Assembly (NCBI GenBank): GCA_035525495.1
Contig: DATLED010000084.1
Span: forward strand, 1 to 64,000
DNA: 64,000 nucleotides
Origin: DATLED01 sp035525495
GTDB taxonomy: Bacteria > Actinomycetota > Acidimicrobiia > Acidimicrobiales > CADCTF01
Reading direction: 5' to 3'
Below are positions 31,254 to 40,261 of the stretch, piece after piece. The notes below the pieces were generated by a model. It saw only the letters and a list, made by a program, of their open reading frames with translations. It searched no databases and had not been told where the DNA came from. The translations under genes and the position numbers were made by a program. The stretch's first letter is position 1. Every line of letters starts with the position of its first letter.

Positions 31254-33842
31254 TCAGCGATCGTTGCCGAAGAGTCGCCCGAATCGCTTGCGCCTGGGGG
31301 CGGGTTCGATGTCGCCCTCACCCTCCCGGTCGGATCGGCTCGCCGGGGGCGGTGGCAGCGCGGGCGGCTCGGACCGCACACGACCCCGGGAACCGATCAG
31401 CGGCTGGCGCTCGATCGGCAGGCGGACGGGTTCGATGGCCCGCAGGGTCGGCTCGGGCGGCGGGGCAACCTCGTCGAGTGAGCGGGCAGCGCGTTCGATG
31501 ACGGGGAGCAGTCCTTCGGAGGCCTCGAACAGCGTCGACAGGCGGCGCTGCGCGTCGGAGAGCTCGCGGCGGGCCGGCTCGAACGTGTCGAGGATGCGAC
31601 GGCGGCGTTCGTCGGCCTCGCGCTCGGCCGCGTCGAGGAGCTCCTTCGCCTCGTCGTTGGCCGCTTGCACCCGCTGCGCGAACAGCGTCGCGGCCTCGGA
31701 CCGCAGGATGCCGGCCTCCCGTTCGGCGGCGGCGGCGACGGCGTCCGCTTCCTCCTCGGCCTGACGCCGACGGGCGGCGACCCGCTCCTCGGCCTCGCTC
31801 CGGAGCTCCTCCGCGTGGACGGCCGCGGCCTTGACGATCTCCTCCGCCTGTTCACGGGCGGCGTTGACGATGACCTCGGTCTCGGCAGAGATCCGATGGT
31901 CGGCCTCGTCCTGCATCCGGGCCACCAGGGCCTCGCCCTTCTCGACGGCGTCTGCTTTGACCCGCTCGACCTCTGCGGTGGCTCCCGCGAGGACGGCCGC
32001 GGCTTCGGCCCGCAACCTCTCGGCGGCTTCCGCGCCCTCCTGCTCCGCCTGCTCCAGCAGCTCCGCGGCGCGTGCTCGCGCCCCAGCCGCCGTCGCCGCC
32101 GAGTCCCGCTCGGCCGCCGATCTCATCACCTCGGCGAGTCGGGCCGCCTCGAGTTGCGACGCCGCCGCCGCACGCTCCACCTCCCCCGCAGCGGCTCGTG
32201 CGTCCTCGATCCGCTGCGCCGCCACTGCCCGTGCCTCACCGAGGACCGATTCCGCCTCGTCGACCCGCCGGGCGGCCGCGGATTCGGCCTCCGCCAGACG
32301 CGCCGCGGCGGCGAGCTCCGCGGAGGCGACGACGGACTCGGCGTGCGCCTCCGCCTCGTCGTAGATGGACTCGACGGCCTCGGCGGCTGCGGCTTCGGCG
32401 GCGTCACGTTCCCGCGCCAGCGCCGCCAGCATCGCCTCCCGGACGCGGGCCCCCTCCTGTGTCGCGCGCTCGGCCGCCGCGGCGACGATCCGGTCGGCCG
32501 CGGCCTGCGCGGCCCCGGCCGCCCCGTCGATGATGCGCTTTCGTTCGCGTTGGGCGTCGTCGAGCCACTCCTCGATCTCTGCCTCGGCGTCGCGAAGCAT
32601 CGACTCGCGAGCTGCTGCCAACGCGGCGGCGTCACGGCTTCGCTCGGCCTCGAGCGCCGCCCGCCGCTGCTCGAACGCCTGCTGCCGGGACGCGACCTCG
32701 CGGGCCAACGCCGCCCGCTCGGCGTCCAACGCCGCCGCCGCCTCGGCCACCCGAGCGGCGTGCTCCTCGGCGAGCCGGCGCCGTTCCGTCTCCAGCGCGG
32801 CGGCTGCGGCCACCTCCGACGCGTCCAGACGCCGCGCCCGCGCCTCCAACGACGACTCCGCAGCTGCCATGCGCGCCGCGTGCGCGGCGTCCAACGCCTC
32901 GCGCCGCGCCGACAGCTCCGCCTCGGCATCCAGCCGGTCTCGCTCGGCCGCCGCCACCCGCGCCTCGAACTCGTCCTCGAGCAGGGCCCGACGCTCGGCC
33001 ACCGCCGTCATCGCCGACGCCGAGTCCGCCTCCAACCGCGCCGCGCGGGCGGACAGCTCGTCCTCGAGGTCGCGTCGACGCGAAGCCAAAGAGGCCGTCG
33101 CCGCCGCCTCCATCGCCGAGCGGTCCGCCTCCAGAGCCGCTACGGCGTGGTCGAGCTCGCGGTGGCGGGCGTCGACCGCCGACAGCGCGACGCGATGCGC
33201 CGCATCGAGCTCGGCCTGCCGCGCCTCGACGACGGCGTCGAGCGCCGCCGACTGCTCCGCGAGCGACGCCGCCATCGCCTGGCGCTCTGCCGCCAGCGCG
33301 TTCTTCGCCGCGGCGTGCGACGACTCCAACGCCGCTCGCTCACGCTCGAGCTCGGTCCGCGCCGCCTTCGACTCGGCCCGCAGGTCGGCCCGCGTCCGGG
33401 CGATCCGCTCCTCCGCCTCCGCGACCAGCGCCGCCGCCGCCTCCTCGCCTGCGGTACGGCCCACGACGAACGCCTCGGCCCGCACCCGCTCGGCCATCGC
33501 CGAAGCGTCCGCGCGCACCCGTTCCGCAGCCTCGGAGGCCTGACGGCGGATCGCGACGCCGTCGTCCTCCGCCTTGGCCAGCGCCAGACGCTTCTCGTGC
33601 TCGTGCTGCAGCCGCAGTCTGATCAGCTCGGCGCCGGTCTCCCGCTCCTGACGGCGGATCTCGGCCTGGCGCTCCCGGGCTTCGGCCAGGAGGCGCGCTG
33701 CCTCCTCCGTCGCCGCCGAGATGGTCCGGAGATAGAGCTCGGACGACCGCACGTCGATGAGGGCGGCGTCGTCCCCAGGGCCCTCGCCGAACAGCTCCAG
33801 CTGGGGGTCGTCGCCGTCGGCCACGCCCCCATTGTCGTCCAA
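31254..33842 (-). CDS. Giant Ala/Glu/Arg-rich coiled-coil protein
   Basis: 862 residues from TTG 33842; GTG 33824 with GGGGG before it is also plausible (VADGDDPQLELFG). Residues 40-760 are an almost unbroken predicted coiled coil with strong Ala content (AEAEERIARTRADLRAESKA, EAERSRDAAALAAARES). The C-terminus turns Pro-rich (PPPEPTLRAIEPVRLP) and ends in a basic cluster (RRKRFGRLFGNDR). No enzymatic motif or membrane segment is seen. The length and heptads suggest a filament, scaffold or SMC-like structural role. It starts directly after the stop of the PilB/GspE gene, so both are probably co-expressed. Unknown function; coding potential is strong. Confidence 0.78.
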   Translation of the reverse strand: MDDNGGVADGDDPQLELFGEGPGDDAALIDVRSSELYLRTISAATEEAARLLAEARERQAEIRRQERETGAELIRLRLQHEHEKRLALAKAEDDGVAIRRQASEAAERVRADASAMAERVRAEAFVVGRTAGEEAAAALVAEAEERIARTRADLRAESKAARTELERERAALESSHAAAKNALAAERQAMAASLAEQSAALDAVVEARQAELDAAHRVALSAVDARHRELDHAVAALEADRSAMEAAATASLASRRRDLEDELSARAARLEADSASAMTAVAERRALLEDEFEARVAAAERDRLDAEAELSARREALDAAHAARMAAAESSLEARARRLDASEVAAAAALETERRRLAEEHAARVAEAAAALDAERAALAREVASRQQAFEQRRAALEAERSRDAAALAAARESMLRDAEAEIEEWLDDAQRERKRIIDGAAGAAQAAADRIVAAAAERATQEGARVREAMLAALARERDAAEAAAAEAVESIYDEAEAHAESVVASAELAAAARLAEAESAAARRVDEAESVLGEARAVAAQRIEDARAAAGEVERAAAASQLEAARLAEVMRSAAERDSAATAAGARARAAELLEQAEQEGAEAAERLRAEAAAVLAGATAEVERVKADAVEKGEALVARMQDEADHRISAETEVIVNAAREQAEEIVKAAAVHAEELRSEAEERVAARRRQAEEEADAVAAAAEREAGILRSEAATLFAQRVQAANDEAKELLDAAEREADERRRRILDTFEPARRELSDAQRRLSTLFEASEGLLPVIERAARSLDEVAPPPEPTLRAIEPVRLPIERQPLIGSRGRVRSEPPALPPPPASRSDREGEGDIEPAPRRKRFGRLFGNDR

Positions 33843-35558
33843 CTACCCGACGGCTCGGAGGATCTCCTCGAGGCTCGTCTCGCCCGTCGCCGCCTTCTGG
33901 AGACCGTCCTCCCGCATCGTCACCATGCCCTGCTCGATCGCCAGGTTCTCGATCTCGCGAGCGATGGAGTTGTTGACGATCAAGTGGTCGATCTCATCCG
34001 TGAGCTCCATCACCTCGTGCACGGCCAGCCGCCCGCGGTAGCCGGTGTTCGAGCAAGCGTTGCAGCCGACGGGCTTGAAGAAGGCATGGCCGGAGCCGTC
34101 GTGCACCCAGTCGGGGAGCAGCCCGTCGAGGGCCTCGTCCGACGAGGGATCGTGCGGCTCCTTGCACCGATCGCACAGCCGTCGGGCCAGCCGCTGGGCC
34201 ACGATGCAGTTCAGCGCCGACGTCACCATGAACGGCTCGATGCCCATGTCGAGCAACCGGATCGGTGTGGAGGCGGCGTCGTTCGTGTGCAGCGACGTGA
34301 TCACGAGGTGCCCCGTGAGCGCCGCTTCGCAGGCGATCTTCGCGGTCTCCACGTCGCGCATCTCACCGATCATCACGATGTCGGGGTCGGCACGGAGGAT
34401 CGAGCGCAGCGCCGTTGGGAACCCCAGACCGGCCTTGCGGTTGACCTGCATCTGCTTGACGCCGCCGAGGCGGTACTCGATCGGGTCCTCGACGGTGATG
34501 ATGTTCTTCGAAGGGTCGTTGAGCTCGCTCAACGTCGAGTACATCGTGGTGGACTTGCCCGAACCCGTCGGTCCCGTGACGATCACGGCACCCCACGGGC
34601 GGCGGAACGACGCCTCGAAGACCTTGAGCGCCGCCGGCAGCATCCCGAGCTCGGTGAGCGAACGGACGCCGCCGGACTCCTCGAGGACGCGGATGACGAT
34701 GGCCTCGCCGTACGCCGTCGGCAACGTGACGACCCGCAAAGACACGGCGCGGTTCGTGACGGTGAGCGCGATGCGCCCGTCCTGGGGGACGCGACGCTCG
34801 GCGATGTTGATGTCCGCCATGATCTTGAGGCGGCTCACGACACTCGCCTGCGCGGCACGCGGCACGTTCATGACCTCGTGGAGCACGCCGTCGATGCGAA
34901 AGCGGACGCGCATCTCCCTTTCGGTCGGGTCGAGGTGGATGTCCGACGCCCGCTCGCCGACCGCCCGGGCGATCATCTGGTTCACGAACTGGATGACCGG
35001 AGCGTCCTCGGCGTCGGCTGATGCCGAGCCGATGGAGACGTCCTCCTCGTCGACCTGGTCCTGTTCGATTCGGAGGATGGCCTCATCCGTGTCGGCGACA
35101 CCCCACACCCGGTCGATGGCGCGCATGAGCTGGCCCGGCTCGGCCATGATCGCCCGGACCGTCTGACCCGTGACCGTTCGCACATCGTCGAGGGAGAACA
35201 CGTTGGTCGGGTTGACCATGGCGACGAGGAGGTCGTCGCCCTCGCGGCCGATCGGCAGCAGCTGGTGGTACCGGGCGAAGGACTCCTTGACGAGCTGGAC
35301 TGCCGACGTGTCGATCTGCCGCTCCTCGAGGTCGACGAACTCCAGGCCGAAGTGCTCCGCCAGGCACTGGACGAGCTGCACCTCGCCGACGTAGCCCCGT
35401 CCGACGAGGATCGTGCCGAGGCGTTCGGCCGTCACCTGCTGCTCTCGCAGCGCCTCTTCGAGCTGCTCCTCGCTGATGACCCCGCGGGCGATGAGCATCT
35501 CGCCGAGCCGGGGACCACGCGCCCGCTTGGCGACCTGGGTGTTCTTGAGGATGGCCAC
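33843..35558 (-). CDS. PilB/GspE-type secretion or type IV pilus ATPase
   Basis: 571 residues. The N-terminal MshEN-like domain (about 15-150, LGEMLIARGVISEEQLEEALREQ) often binds c-di-GMP. The core ATPase has Walker A GPTGSGKS (329-336), Asp box IITVEDPIEYRLGG (353-366), Walker B ILRADPDIVMIGEMRD (387-402) and the His box HLVITSLHTNDA. Zinc Cys pairs C462/C465 and C499/C502 (CDRC, CNAC) are intact. It would power pseudopilin or pilin assembly at the inner membrane. No other pilus gene (PilC, pilins, PilT) lies in the window, and it sits beside a giant coiled-coil gene and a 3D-domain gene. Confidence 0.93.
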   Translation of the reverse strand: MAILKNTQVAKRARGPRLGEMLIARGVISEEQLEEALREQQVTAERLGTILVGRGYVGEVQLVQCLAEHFGLEFVDLEERQIDTSAVQLVKESFARYHQLLPIGREGDDLLVAMVNPTNVFSLDDVRTVTGQTVRAIMAEPGQLMRAIDRVWGVADTDEAILRIEQDQVDEEDVSIGSASADAEDAPVIQFVNQMIARAVGERASDIHLDPTEREMRVRFRIDGVLHEVMNVPRAAQASVVSRLKIMADINIAERRVPQDGRIALTVTNRAVSLRVVTLPTAYGEAIVIRVLEESGGVRSLTELGMLPAALKVFEASFRRPWGAVIVTGPTGSGKSTTMYSTLSELNDPSKNIITVEDPIEYRLGGVKQMQVNRKAGLGFPTALRSILRADPDIVMIGEMRDVETAKIACEAALTGHLVITSLHTNDAASTPIRLLDMGIEPFMVTSALNCIVAQRLARRLCDRCKEPHDPSSDEALDGLLPDWVHDGSGHAFFKPVGCNACSNTGYRGRLAVHEVMELTDEIDHLIVNNSIAREIENLAIEQGMVTMREDGLQKAATGETSLEEILRAVG

Positions 35559-35604
35559 GACCTTATGTATCGGCGGTTTTCGGTGCGTTTGTAGTCACGA
35601 GCCC

Positions 35605-36759
35605 TCAGTGCAGCCCGAACACCGGCATCGTCTGGCGGCCGAACTGGGCGCACTGGGCTGTGGTCGGGCGCCAGACGTCGATGCGGTTGCCCTTGATGGC
35701 GCCACCGGTGTCGATGGCAGTGCGGGTGCCTTCCCCGGCGATGTACACCTCGGTCCCCAACGGGATCACCCGGGGGTCGACGGCGATGCCCGTCCGGCTG
35801 ACCGGCTTGCCCGAGGCGGTGATCCCCCGGAGGGCGTAGCACGTGAGCTCGAAGTCTCCGAGGTAGCGACCGCCGAGGCTGACCCAGGTGCCCTCACCGC
35901 TGGCCGTGCCCTCGATGTCGACGACGGGACCGGTCACGGCGTTGGCCAGCGACCCGTGGAACCCGGCGTCCCCGTAGGTGAAGACCCCGCCGTCTCGGGC
36001 GACGAGCCAGTAGCCGCTTCCGGTTGGCGTCGCCGCCATCCCGACGATCGGCTCGTTCAGTCGCAGCGAGCCTGCGGAGCCGAGGAAGGCGGCGTCGCCG
36101 AAGGCGAAGATCCCGCCGTCGCGGCCGACGAGCCAGTACCCGGCGCCGGTGGGCGTCGCCGCCATGGCGACGATCGGCTGGTTCAGGCGCACGCCGCCGG
36201 TCGAGCCCTCGAAGGCGGCGTCGCCGAAGTTGAAGACGCCGCCGTCCTGCGCGACGAGCCAATAGCCCTGGCCCGTCGGGGTCGCGGCCATCCCGACGAT
36301 CGGTTGGTTGAGTGGCGCCTCGCCGGCCGAGCCCCGGAAGGCGGCGCTCCCGAAGTTGAAGATGCCGCCGTCCGCACCCACGATCCAGTAGCCCTGGCCG
36401 TCGGGCGCGGAGGCGATGTCCACGATCGATGAGGACGTGCCCGGAGGGAGTGAGCCCTGGAATCCGGCGTCACCGAAGGCGAACACGGCGCCCCGGTTCG
36501 TCGTGAGGAAGTAGCCGTCGCCGCTGGGCGTCCGCGCCATCCCGGCGATCGCGTTGGCCGACGCCGAGCCGAAGGCCTTGGCGTCGCCCGTTCCGATGAC
36601 CGTGCCTGGCCCGCTCCCGTCGGCGCCGGCCACCTGGAAGCCGACGGCCACGGTGGTGCCGCTGAGGACGACGGCCAGGGTGGCGGCGGTGCGGCGCGCC
36701 ACCCGCTCGAGCGTGCGACGGCGTCTGCGGCGCGTCGCGGTCTTGATGGAGTGCTGCAT
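35605..36759 (-). CDS. Secreted protein with propeller-like YWLV repeats and C-terminal 3D domain
   Basis: 384 residues from ATG 36759, preceded by AGAAAGGA. The N-terminus is very basic (TRRRRRRTLERVARRTAA) and then hydrophobic (TLAVVLSGTTVAVGFQVAGA), a signal sequence. Residues 55-280 contain five to six repeats of about 42 residues, consensus IVGMAATPTGxGYWLVxxDGGVFxFGDAxFxGS, which look like beta-propeller blades. The last 100 residues are a 3D domain (ITASGKPVSRTGIAVDPRVIPLGTEVYIAGEGT, then AIDTGGAIKGNRIDVW), with the three Asp residues of the MltA/YabE-type double-psi barrel. A cell-wall lytic or scaffolding role is likely. It precedes the PilB gene by 46 bases. Confidence 0.87.
   Translation of the reverse strand: MQHSIKTATRRRRRRTLERVARRTAATLAVVLSGTTVAVGFQVAGADGSGPGTVIGTGDAKAFGSASANAIAGMARTPSGDGYFLTTNRGAVFAFGDAGFQGSLPPGTSSSIVDIASAPDGQGYWIVGADGGIFNFGSAAFRGSAGEAPLNQPIVGMAATPTGQGYWLVAQDGGVFNFGDAAFEGSTGGVRLNQPIVAMAATPTGAGYWLVGRDGGIFAFGDAAFLGSAGSLRLNEPIVGMAATPTGSGYWLVARDGGVFTYGDAGFHGSLANAVTGPVVDIEGTASGEGTWVSLGGRYLGDFELTCYALRGITASGKPVSRTGIAVDPRVIPLGTEVYIAGEGTRTAIDTGGAIKGNRIDVWRPTTAQCAQFGRQTMPVFGLH
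35900..36500 (-). repeat. In-frame ~126-bp repeats encoding YWLV blades
   Basis: Diverged direct repeats of about 126-129 bases encode the propeller-like units of the secreted 3D-domain protein. The central three copies are the most alike (GMAATPTG-GYWLV), suggesting recent duplication or gene conversion. Confidence 0.7.
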
Positions 36760-36999
36760 GCGGTGTCCTTTCTCGAGACGCTCCGGAGGCAGGGCAGAGC
36801 CCTCGTGGCTGGAGGGCGCAGCGGAGCATCGAGCCCCGGAGCCGACGGACTGGACCGCCCGGCGAGGCGAAGGCGCCGAACCCTCAGAGCCGCGCGCAGG
36901 GCGCAGCGGGGTCCGACTGCTTGCTGTAGTTAGCAACACCGTAGCGAACCGGCGTTCGCCAGCGCCAACTCGAGAACCGCGAGAGTCGAAGCGGGAGAG

Positions 37000-37098
37000 T
37001 CAGCCGGCGGCGTCGCGGATTTCTTCGGTGGAGAGCAGCTGCCCGCCGAGCGGCAAGGCTCCGGCCCGGAAGGCGGCCCCGCCGAGCGAGGCCGTCAT
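37000..37098 (-). CDS. Possible 32-residue coupled micro-ORF downstream of acyl-CoA dehydrogenase
   Basis: ATG 37098 shares its A with the TGA stop of the acyl-CoA dehydrogenase gene (TGATG) and opens a 32-codon frame (MTASLGGAAFRAGALPLG, then LSTEEIRDAAG). The coupling geometry is the same as for genuine pairs in this window, but nothing in the product is recognised. It may be a micro-protein, or the stub of a gene otherwise deleted before the 3D-domain gene. Low confidence. Confidence 0.25.
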   Translation of the reverse strand: MTASLGGAAFRAGALPLGGQLLSTEEIRDAAG

Positions 37099-38375
37099 CA
37101 GCGCTGCGTGCCGACCTTGAGCTCGCGGAACGGCTGGTCGCGATCCACCTGCGGCTCCTTCGGAAGGGCCAGGACCCGCTCGCCGATGATGTTGCGCTGG
37201 ATCTCGTCGGTGCCGCCGGCGATGCGCGACGACGGGGCCGACAGCACGGCCGCCGCCCAGCGCGGTGACCTCCGGTCGCCCGGGAGCCAGGCCTGACCTG
37301 ACGCGCCCGCGATGGCGATCCCGAGGTCCGAGGATCGACGCGACAACAGCGCGCCCGCGAGCTTGGCGATCGAGCCCTCCGGACCCGGTGCCTTGCCCGA
37401 CTTCAGCGCCGCCCGCGTCCGTTGGCCGATGAAGCCGATGATCCGCTGTCGGATGTAGACGTCGGCGATCCCCTGGCGGATGACCGGGTCGTCGATGAGG
37501 CCGCGCTGGCGCGCCAACTTGGCCAGCGCGTCGATGCCACCGCCGCTCCCCCGCCGGGCGCCACCACCACCGGAGCCGATGGCGACGCGCTCGTTGGCGA
37601 GCATGGCGATGGCGCAGCGCCACCCGTCGTCCACCGCGCCCACCACATTGGTCACCGGCACCCGCACGTCGGTGAAGTACACCTCGTTGAACCCGGAGCC
37701 ACCGTTCATCTGGCGAAGCGGACGCACGTCGATGTTCGGGTCCGAGAAGTCGATGATGAACATCGTGATGCCGCGGTGCTTGGGGTTGTCCGGATTCGTC
37801 CGGGCGATGACCGCGCCGAAGTCGGAGTGCTGCGCCCCCGTCGTCCACACCTTCTGGCCGTTGAGCACGAACTCATCCCCGTCGCGCTCGGCCTTCATCT
37901 GGAGCGAGGCGACGTCGCTTCCCGCGCCCGGCTCGGAGAAGAGCTGCGACCAGATCTCCTCGCCCCGGAGCGCCTTGCGGACGTAGCGCTCCTTCTGCTC
38001 GTCGGTGCCGTGCTCGACGATCGTGGGGATCACCATGCCGAGACCGATGGTGTAGACGCCGATCGGCGTCTCGAAGTCGGCGGCCTCCTCGTTGAACACC
38101 CGCTGGTGCTCGTTGGACAGCCCCTGCCCGCCGACCTCCCTTGGCCAGGTGATCCCGGCGAGGCCGGCGTCGTACAGGGCGGACTGGTACGCCTTCGCGG
38201 CCTCGAGGTTCGCTCCCTGCATCTCCGAGATCTCGTCGTCGTCGTCCTCGGATGCGGGCTTGCGGACCTGGCGCCTCTTGGCGTTTGCCTCGAGGAATGC
38301 GCGGCACTTGGTGCGGAACTCCGCCAGCTCCGGCGCTTCCTGGGCGCCCTCGGTGTCGTGGGTGGTCGCCGTCAT
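37098..38375 (-). CDS. Acyl-CoA dehydrogenase
   Basis: 425 residues from ATG 38375. ACAD motifs: GITWPREVGGQGLSNEHQRVFNEE, the FAD block WSQLFSEPGAGSDVASLQMKAERDGDEFVLNGQKVWTTGAQHSDFG, VYFTDVRVPVTNVVG, and the C-terminal IAGGTDEIQRNIIGERVLALP. It oxidises an acyl-CoA to the enoyl-CoA, passing electrons to ETF. The protein has an acidic insert after residue 40 (ASEDDDDEISEMQG). A strong palindrome, ACTTGACC-N4-GGTCAAGT, lies 34 bases upstream. Fatty or branched acids or steroid side chains are possible substrates. Confidence 0.93.
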   Translation of the reverse strand: MTATTHDTEGAQEAPELAEFRTKCRAFLEANAKRRQVRKPASEDDDDEISEMQGANLEAAKAYQSALYDAGLAGITWPREVGGQGLSNEHQRVFNEEAADFETPIGVYTIGLGMVIPTIVEHGTDEQKERYVRKALRGEEIWSQLFSEPGAGSDVASLQMKAERDGDEFVLNGQKVWTTGAQHSDFGAVIARTNPDNPKHRGITMFIIDFSDPNIDVRPLRQMNGGSGFNEVYFTDVRVPVTNVVGAVDDGWRCAIAMLANERVAIGSGGGGARRGSGGGIDALAKLARQRGLIDDPVIRQGIADVYIRQRIIGFIGQRTRAALKSGKAPGPEGSIAKLAGALLSRRSSDLGIAIAGASGQAWLPGDRRSPRWAAAVLSAPSSRIAGGTDEIQRNIIGERVLALPKEPQVDRDQPFRELKVGTQR

Positions 38376-38408
38376 CGTTTCGCTGCCTCCGTCGTCCCCG
38401 GACCGCTC

Positions 38409-38428
38409 ACTTGACCAAGCGGTCAAGT
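38409..38428. promoter_or_regulatory. TTGACC-N4-GGTCAA operator upstream of acyl-CoA dehydrogenase
   Basis: ACTTGACC-AAGC-GGTCAAGT, a perfect 8-4-8 palindrome 34 bases upstream of the ATG. The inner TTGACC-N4-GGTCAA is identical to the dyad upstream of the SDR-thiolase operon at 47084. A TetR-type repressor of acyl-CoA catabolism is the likely reader. Confidence 0.6.
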
Positions 38429-38575
38429 CCAGACCCTACGCGCCCGACGCGGTCGAGGGGTACTGGGCGCGGCTCTGCAGGAAAATCCATGACGATCACC
38501 GTGACGTCATGAACGTCGTGATCCGGGAGAGCTCGCCCGTCACGTTCGCCGCTCCCACGCCGCGGTCTGATCCGG

Positions 38576-40261
38576 TCAGGGGGCGAGGTAGGCGGCCTGG
38601 AGGTCGTCGAGGCGGCGGGCACTGTCGTCGAGCCCGCCGGGGCGGTTGCGGACCAGCCAGTGCGAGCGGTGCTCGTCAGTGAGCGCCGAGATCTCGTCGG
38701 CGAAGGACTGGCGTTCGGCGGCGTCGACGGCGGCGAGGGTCCCACCGGCGCGCAGCCGGGCGCGCGCGTCGCGCACCAACAGGCCGAGCAGTCGCGCCGA
38801 CGTGTCCAGCTCGGCCACCACCTGTGCGCCGTCGTCCCGCGTTGGACGGGCGTCGTGCAGTCGGGCGCGCGCCGAGGTGATGGCGGCGTCGACCGAGGCG
38901 AGGTCGTCGACCGTCAACCCGGCGGTGACGCCCTCCCCCATGCGAAAGCGCGGCCGGTAGAGATGCATGGCGAGGATGGAGTTGTTCGGCACCTGCGGCG
39001 CCACCAAGCGGTGGGCATCACCGAGCTCTTGCAGCGCCGCCGCCACGCCGCCGGTCGGATCGCCGAAGGCATGCACCGAGAGGGCGTCGGCCAACGCGAG
39101 ATCGGCGTTCGTCTCGAGGCACCACGCCACCGCCGCGCTGAATGCGAACCCCGGGTCGCTCACCGGGAGGTACTGCAGGTGGCCGTTGTCACCCCAGTCC
39201 GTGGCGAGCAGGCCCTCGGCACCGGTCCGCACCGCAGCACGTGCCGCGCCGAGGCAGTTGCCGGTCATGTTCGACCACCGCCCCACCAAGGTGTTCCAGG
39301 ACGACGTCCCCGGACACAACCAGAACGGGCGGCCCGCCGCCGCCAGCAGGTCGGCGCGCTCATCGAACGGATGGCCGTCCTCGTAGCCCCACTCGCACAC
39401 GGTCACGCCGTCAGGGATCGAAGCCAGTTCGCCGGGGTGCGACGCCACGATGTCACCCCACATCAAGGCCTGGCGGCCGTCGAGCTCCGGCAGGGCCCGC
39501 AGCTCGCGGGCGTAGTCGAGGTAGTCGCCGAAGCGCTCGTCGGGCAGCTCCCACGGTTCGTCGAGGCCGACGTGCACGCGACGACTCGAGAATGACGACA
39601 GCAGCTCGCGCAGCAACGAAGCCATCAAGGCCCGCGCATCGGGGTTCGTCGGCTCGACCGTCGTCGGCGGTCGGTGCCGTCCCCGCGCGTCGGTCCACCC
39701 GTCGGGGGAGATCGCCAGGGCTCGATAGCGGTCGTGTCGCAGCCAGCGCTCGAAGTGTCCGAGGCAGTTCTGGTTCGGCGTCAGCTCGACGAAGCGGGCC
39801 TTGCAAAAGGCATCGAGGCGGTGGATCTCGTCGGGCGTGAACGGGCTGGCGTCGCGCCAAACCTCCTCATGATCCGCGTAGGCGAAGGTGTGCTCCATGT
39901 AGAGCTCGACGTGGTTGATCTTCCACGACGCCAGCCGATCGATGAGCGCCTCGACCGTTTCGACCGTGGGCACCTTGTCGCGCGAGACGTCGAGCATCAC
40001 GCCCCGGACCGAAACGTCGGGCCAGTCCTCGACGACGCCTTCGGGCAGGGGGCCCTGCGCCCGCAACTGCGCCAGCGTCGCGCGGGCATAGAACGCACCT
40101 GCGTCGTCGGCGGCGTCGATGCGGACCCCGTCATCGCCGATCGTCAAGCGGTAGCCCTGCGGCGGCAGCGCGGGGTCGACCGCCTCGGCAGGATCGCCGT
40201 CGGCGACGTCGACGGTGCGCCCGGACCAGTCGGCCCGCCGCGGCTCGGGGAGCAGGATCAC
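38576..40261 (-). CDS. Glycoside hydrolase family 20-like enzyme (beta-N-acetylhexosaminidase type)
   Basis: 561 residues from GTG 40261, overlapping the EEP stop (GTGA). An N-terminal chitobiase-like domain (GYRLTIGDDGVRIDAADDAGAFYARATL) precedes a TIM barrel: VRGVMLDVSRDKVPTVETVEALIDRLASWKINHVELYMEHTFAY and the catalytic D234-E235 pair in RVHVGLDEPWEL. Other barrel blocks are LTPNQNCLGHFERWL and CPGTSSWNTLVG. The C-terminal 150 residues are helical. No signal peptide is seen, so it is likely cytoplasmic and recycles GlcNAc-type oligosaccharides. Substrate is inferred from the fold. Confidence 0.85.
   Translation of the reverse strand: MILLPEPRRADWSGRTVDVADGDPAEAVDPALPPQGYRLTIGDDGVRIDAADDAGAFYARATLAQLRAQGPLPEGVVEDWPDVSVRGVMLDVSRDKVPTVETVEALIDRLASWKINHVELYMEHTFAYADHEEVWRDASPFTPDEIHRLDAFCKARFVELTPNQNCLGHFERWLRHDRYRALAISPDGWTDARGRHRPPTTVEPTNPDARALMASLLRELLSSFSSRRVHVGLDEPWELPDERFGDYLDYARELRALPELDGRQALMWGDIVASHPGELASIPDGVTVCEWGYEDGHPFDERADLLAAAGRPFWLCPGTSSWNTLVGRWSNMTGNCLGAARAAVRTGAEGLLATDWGDNGHLQYLPVSDPGFAFSAAVAWCLETNADLALADALSVHAFGDPTGGVAAALQELGDAHRLVAPQVPNNSILAMHLYRPRFRMGEGVTAGLTVDDLASVDAAITSARARLHDARPTRDDGAQVVAELDTSARLLGLLVRDARARLRAGGTLAAVDAAERQSFADEISALTDEHRSHWLVRNRPGGLDDSARRLDDLQAAYLAP

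Noticed and set aside
31665..35021. 1118-codon plus-strand open frame
   Set aside because: It lies opposite the coiled-coil and PilB/GspE genes and is low-complexity (Arg/Leu/Gly). High GC leaves long shadow frames; the minus-strand genes have clear domains.
36760..36990. Possible c-di-AMP (ydaO) riboswitch before the 3D-domain gene
   Set aside because: Such elements often precede wall-lytic genes in actinobacteria, but the conserved boxes could not be aligned; only GC-rich hairpin-prone sequence is present.
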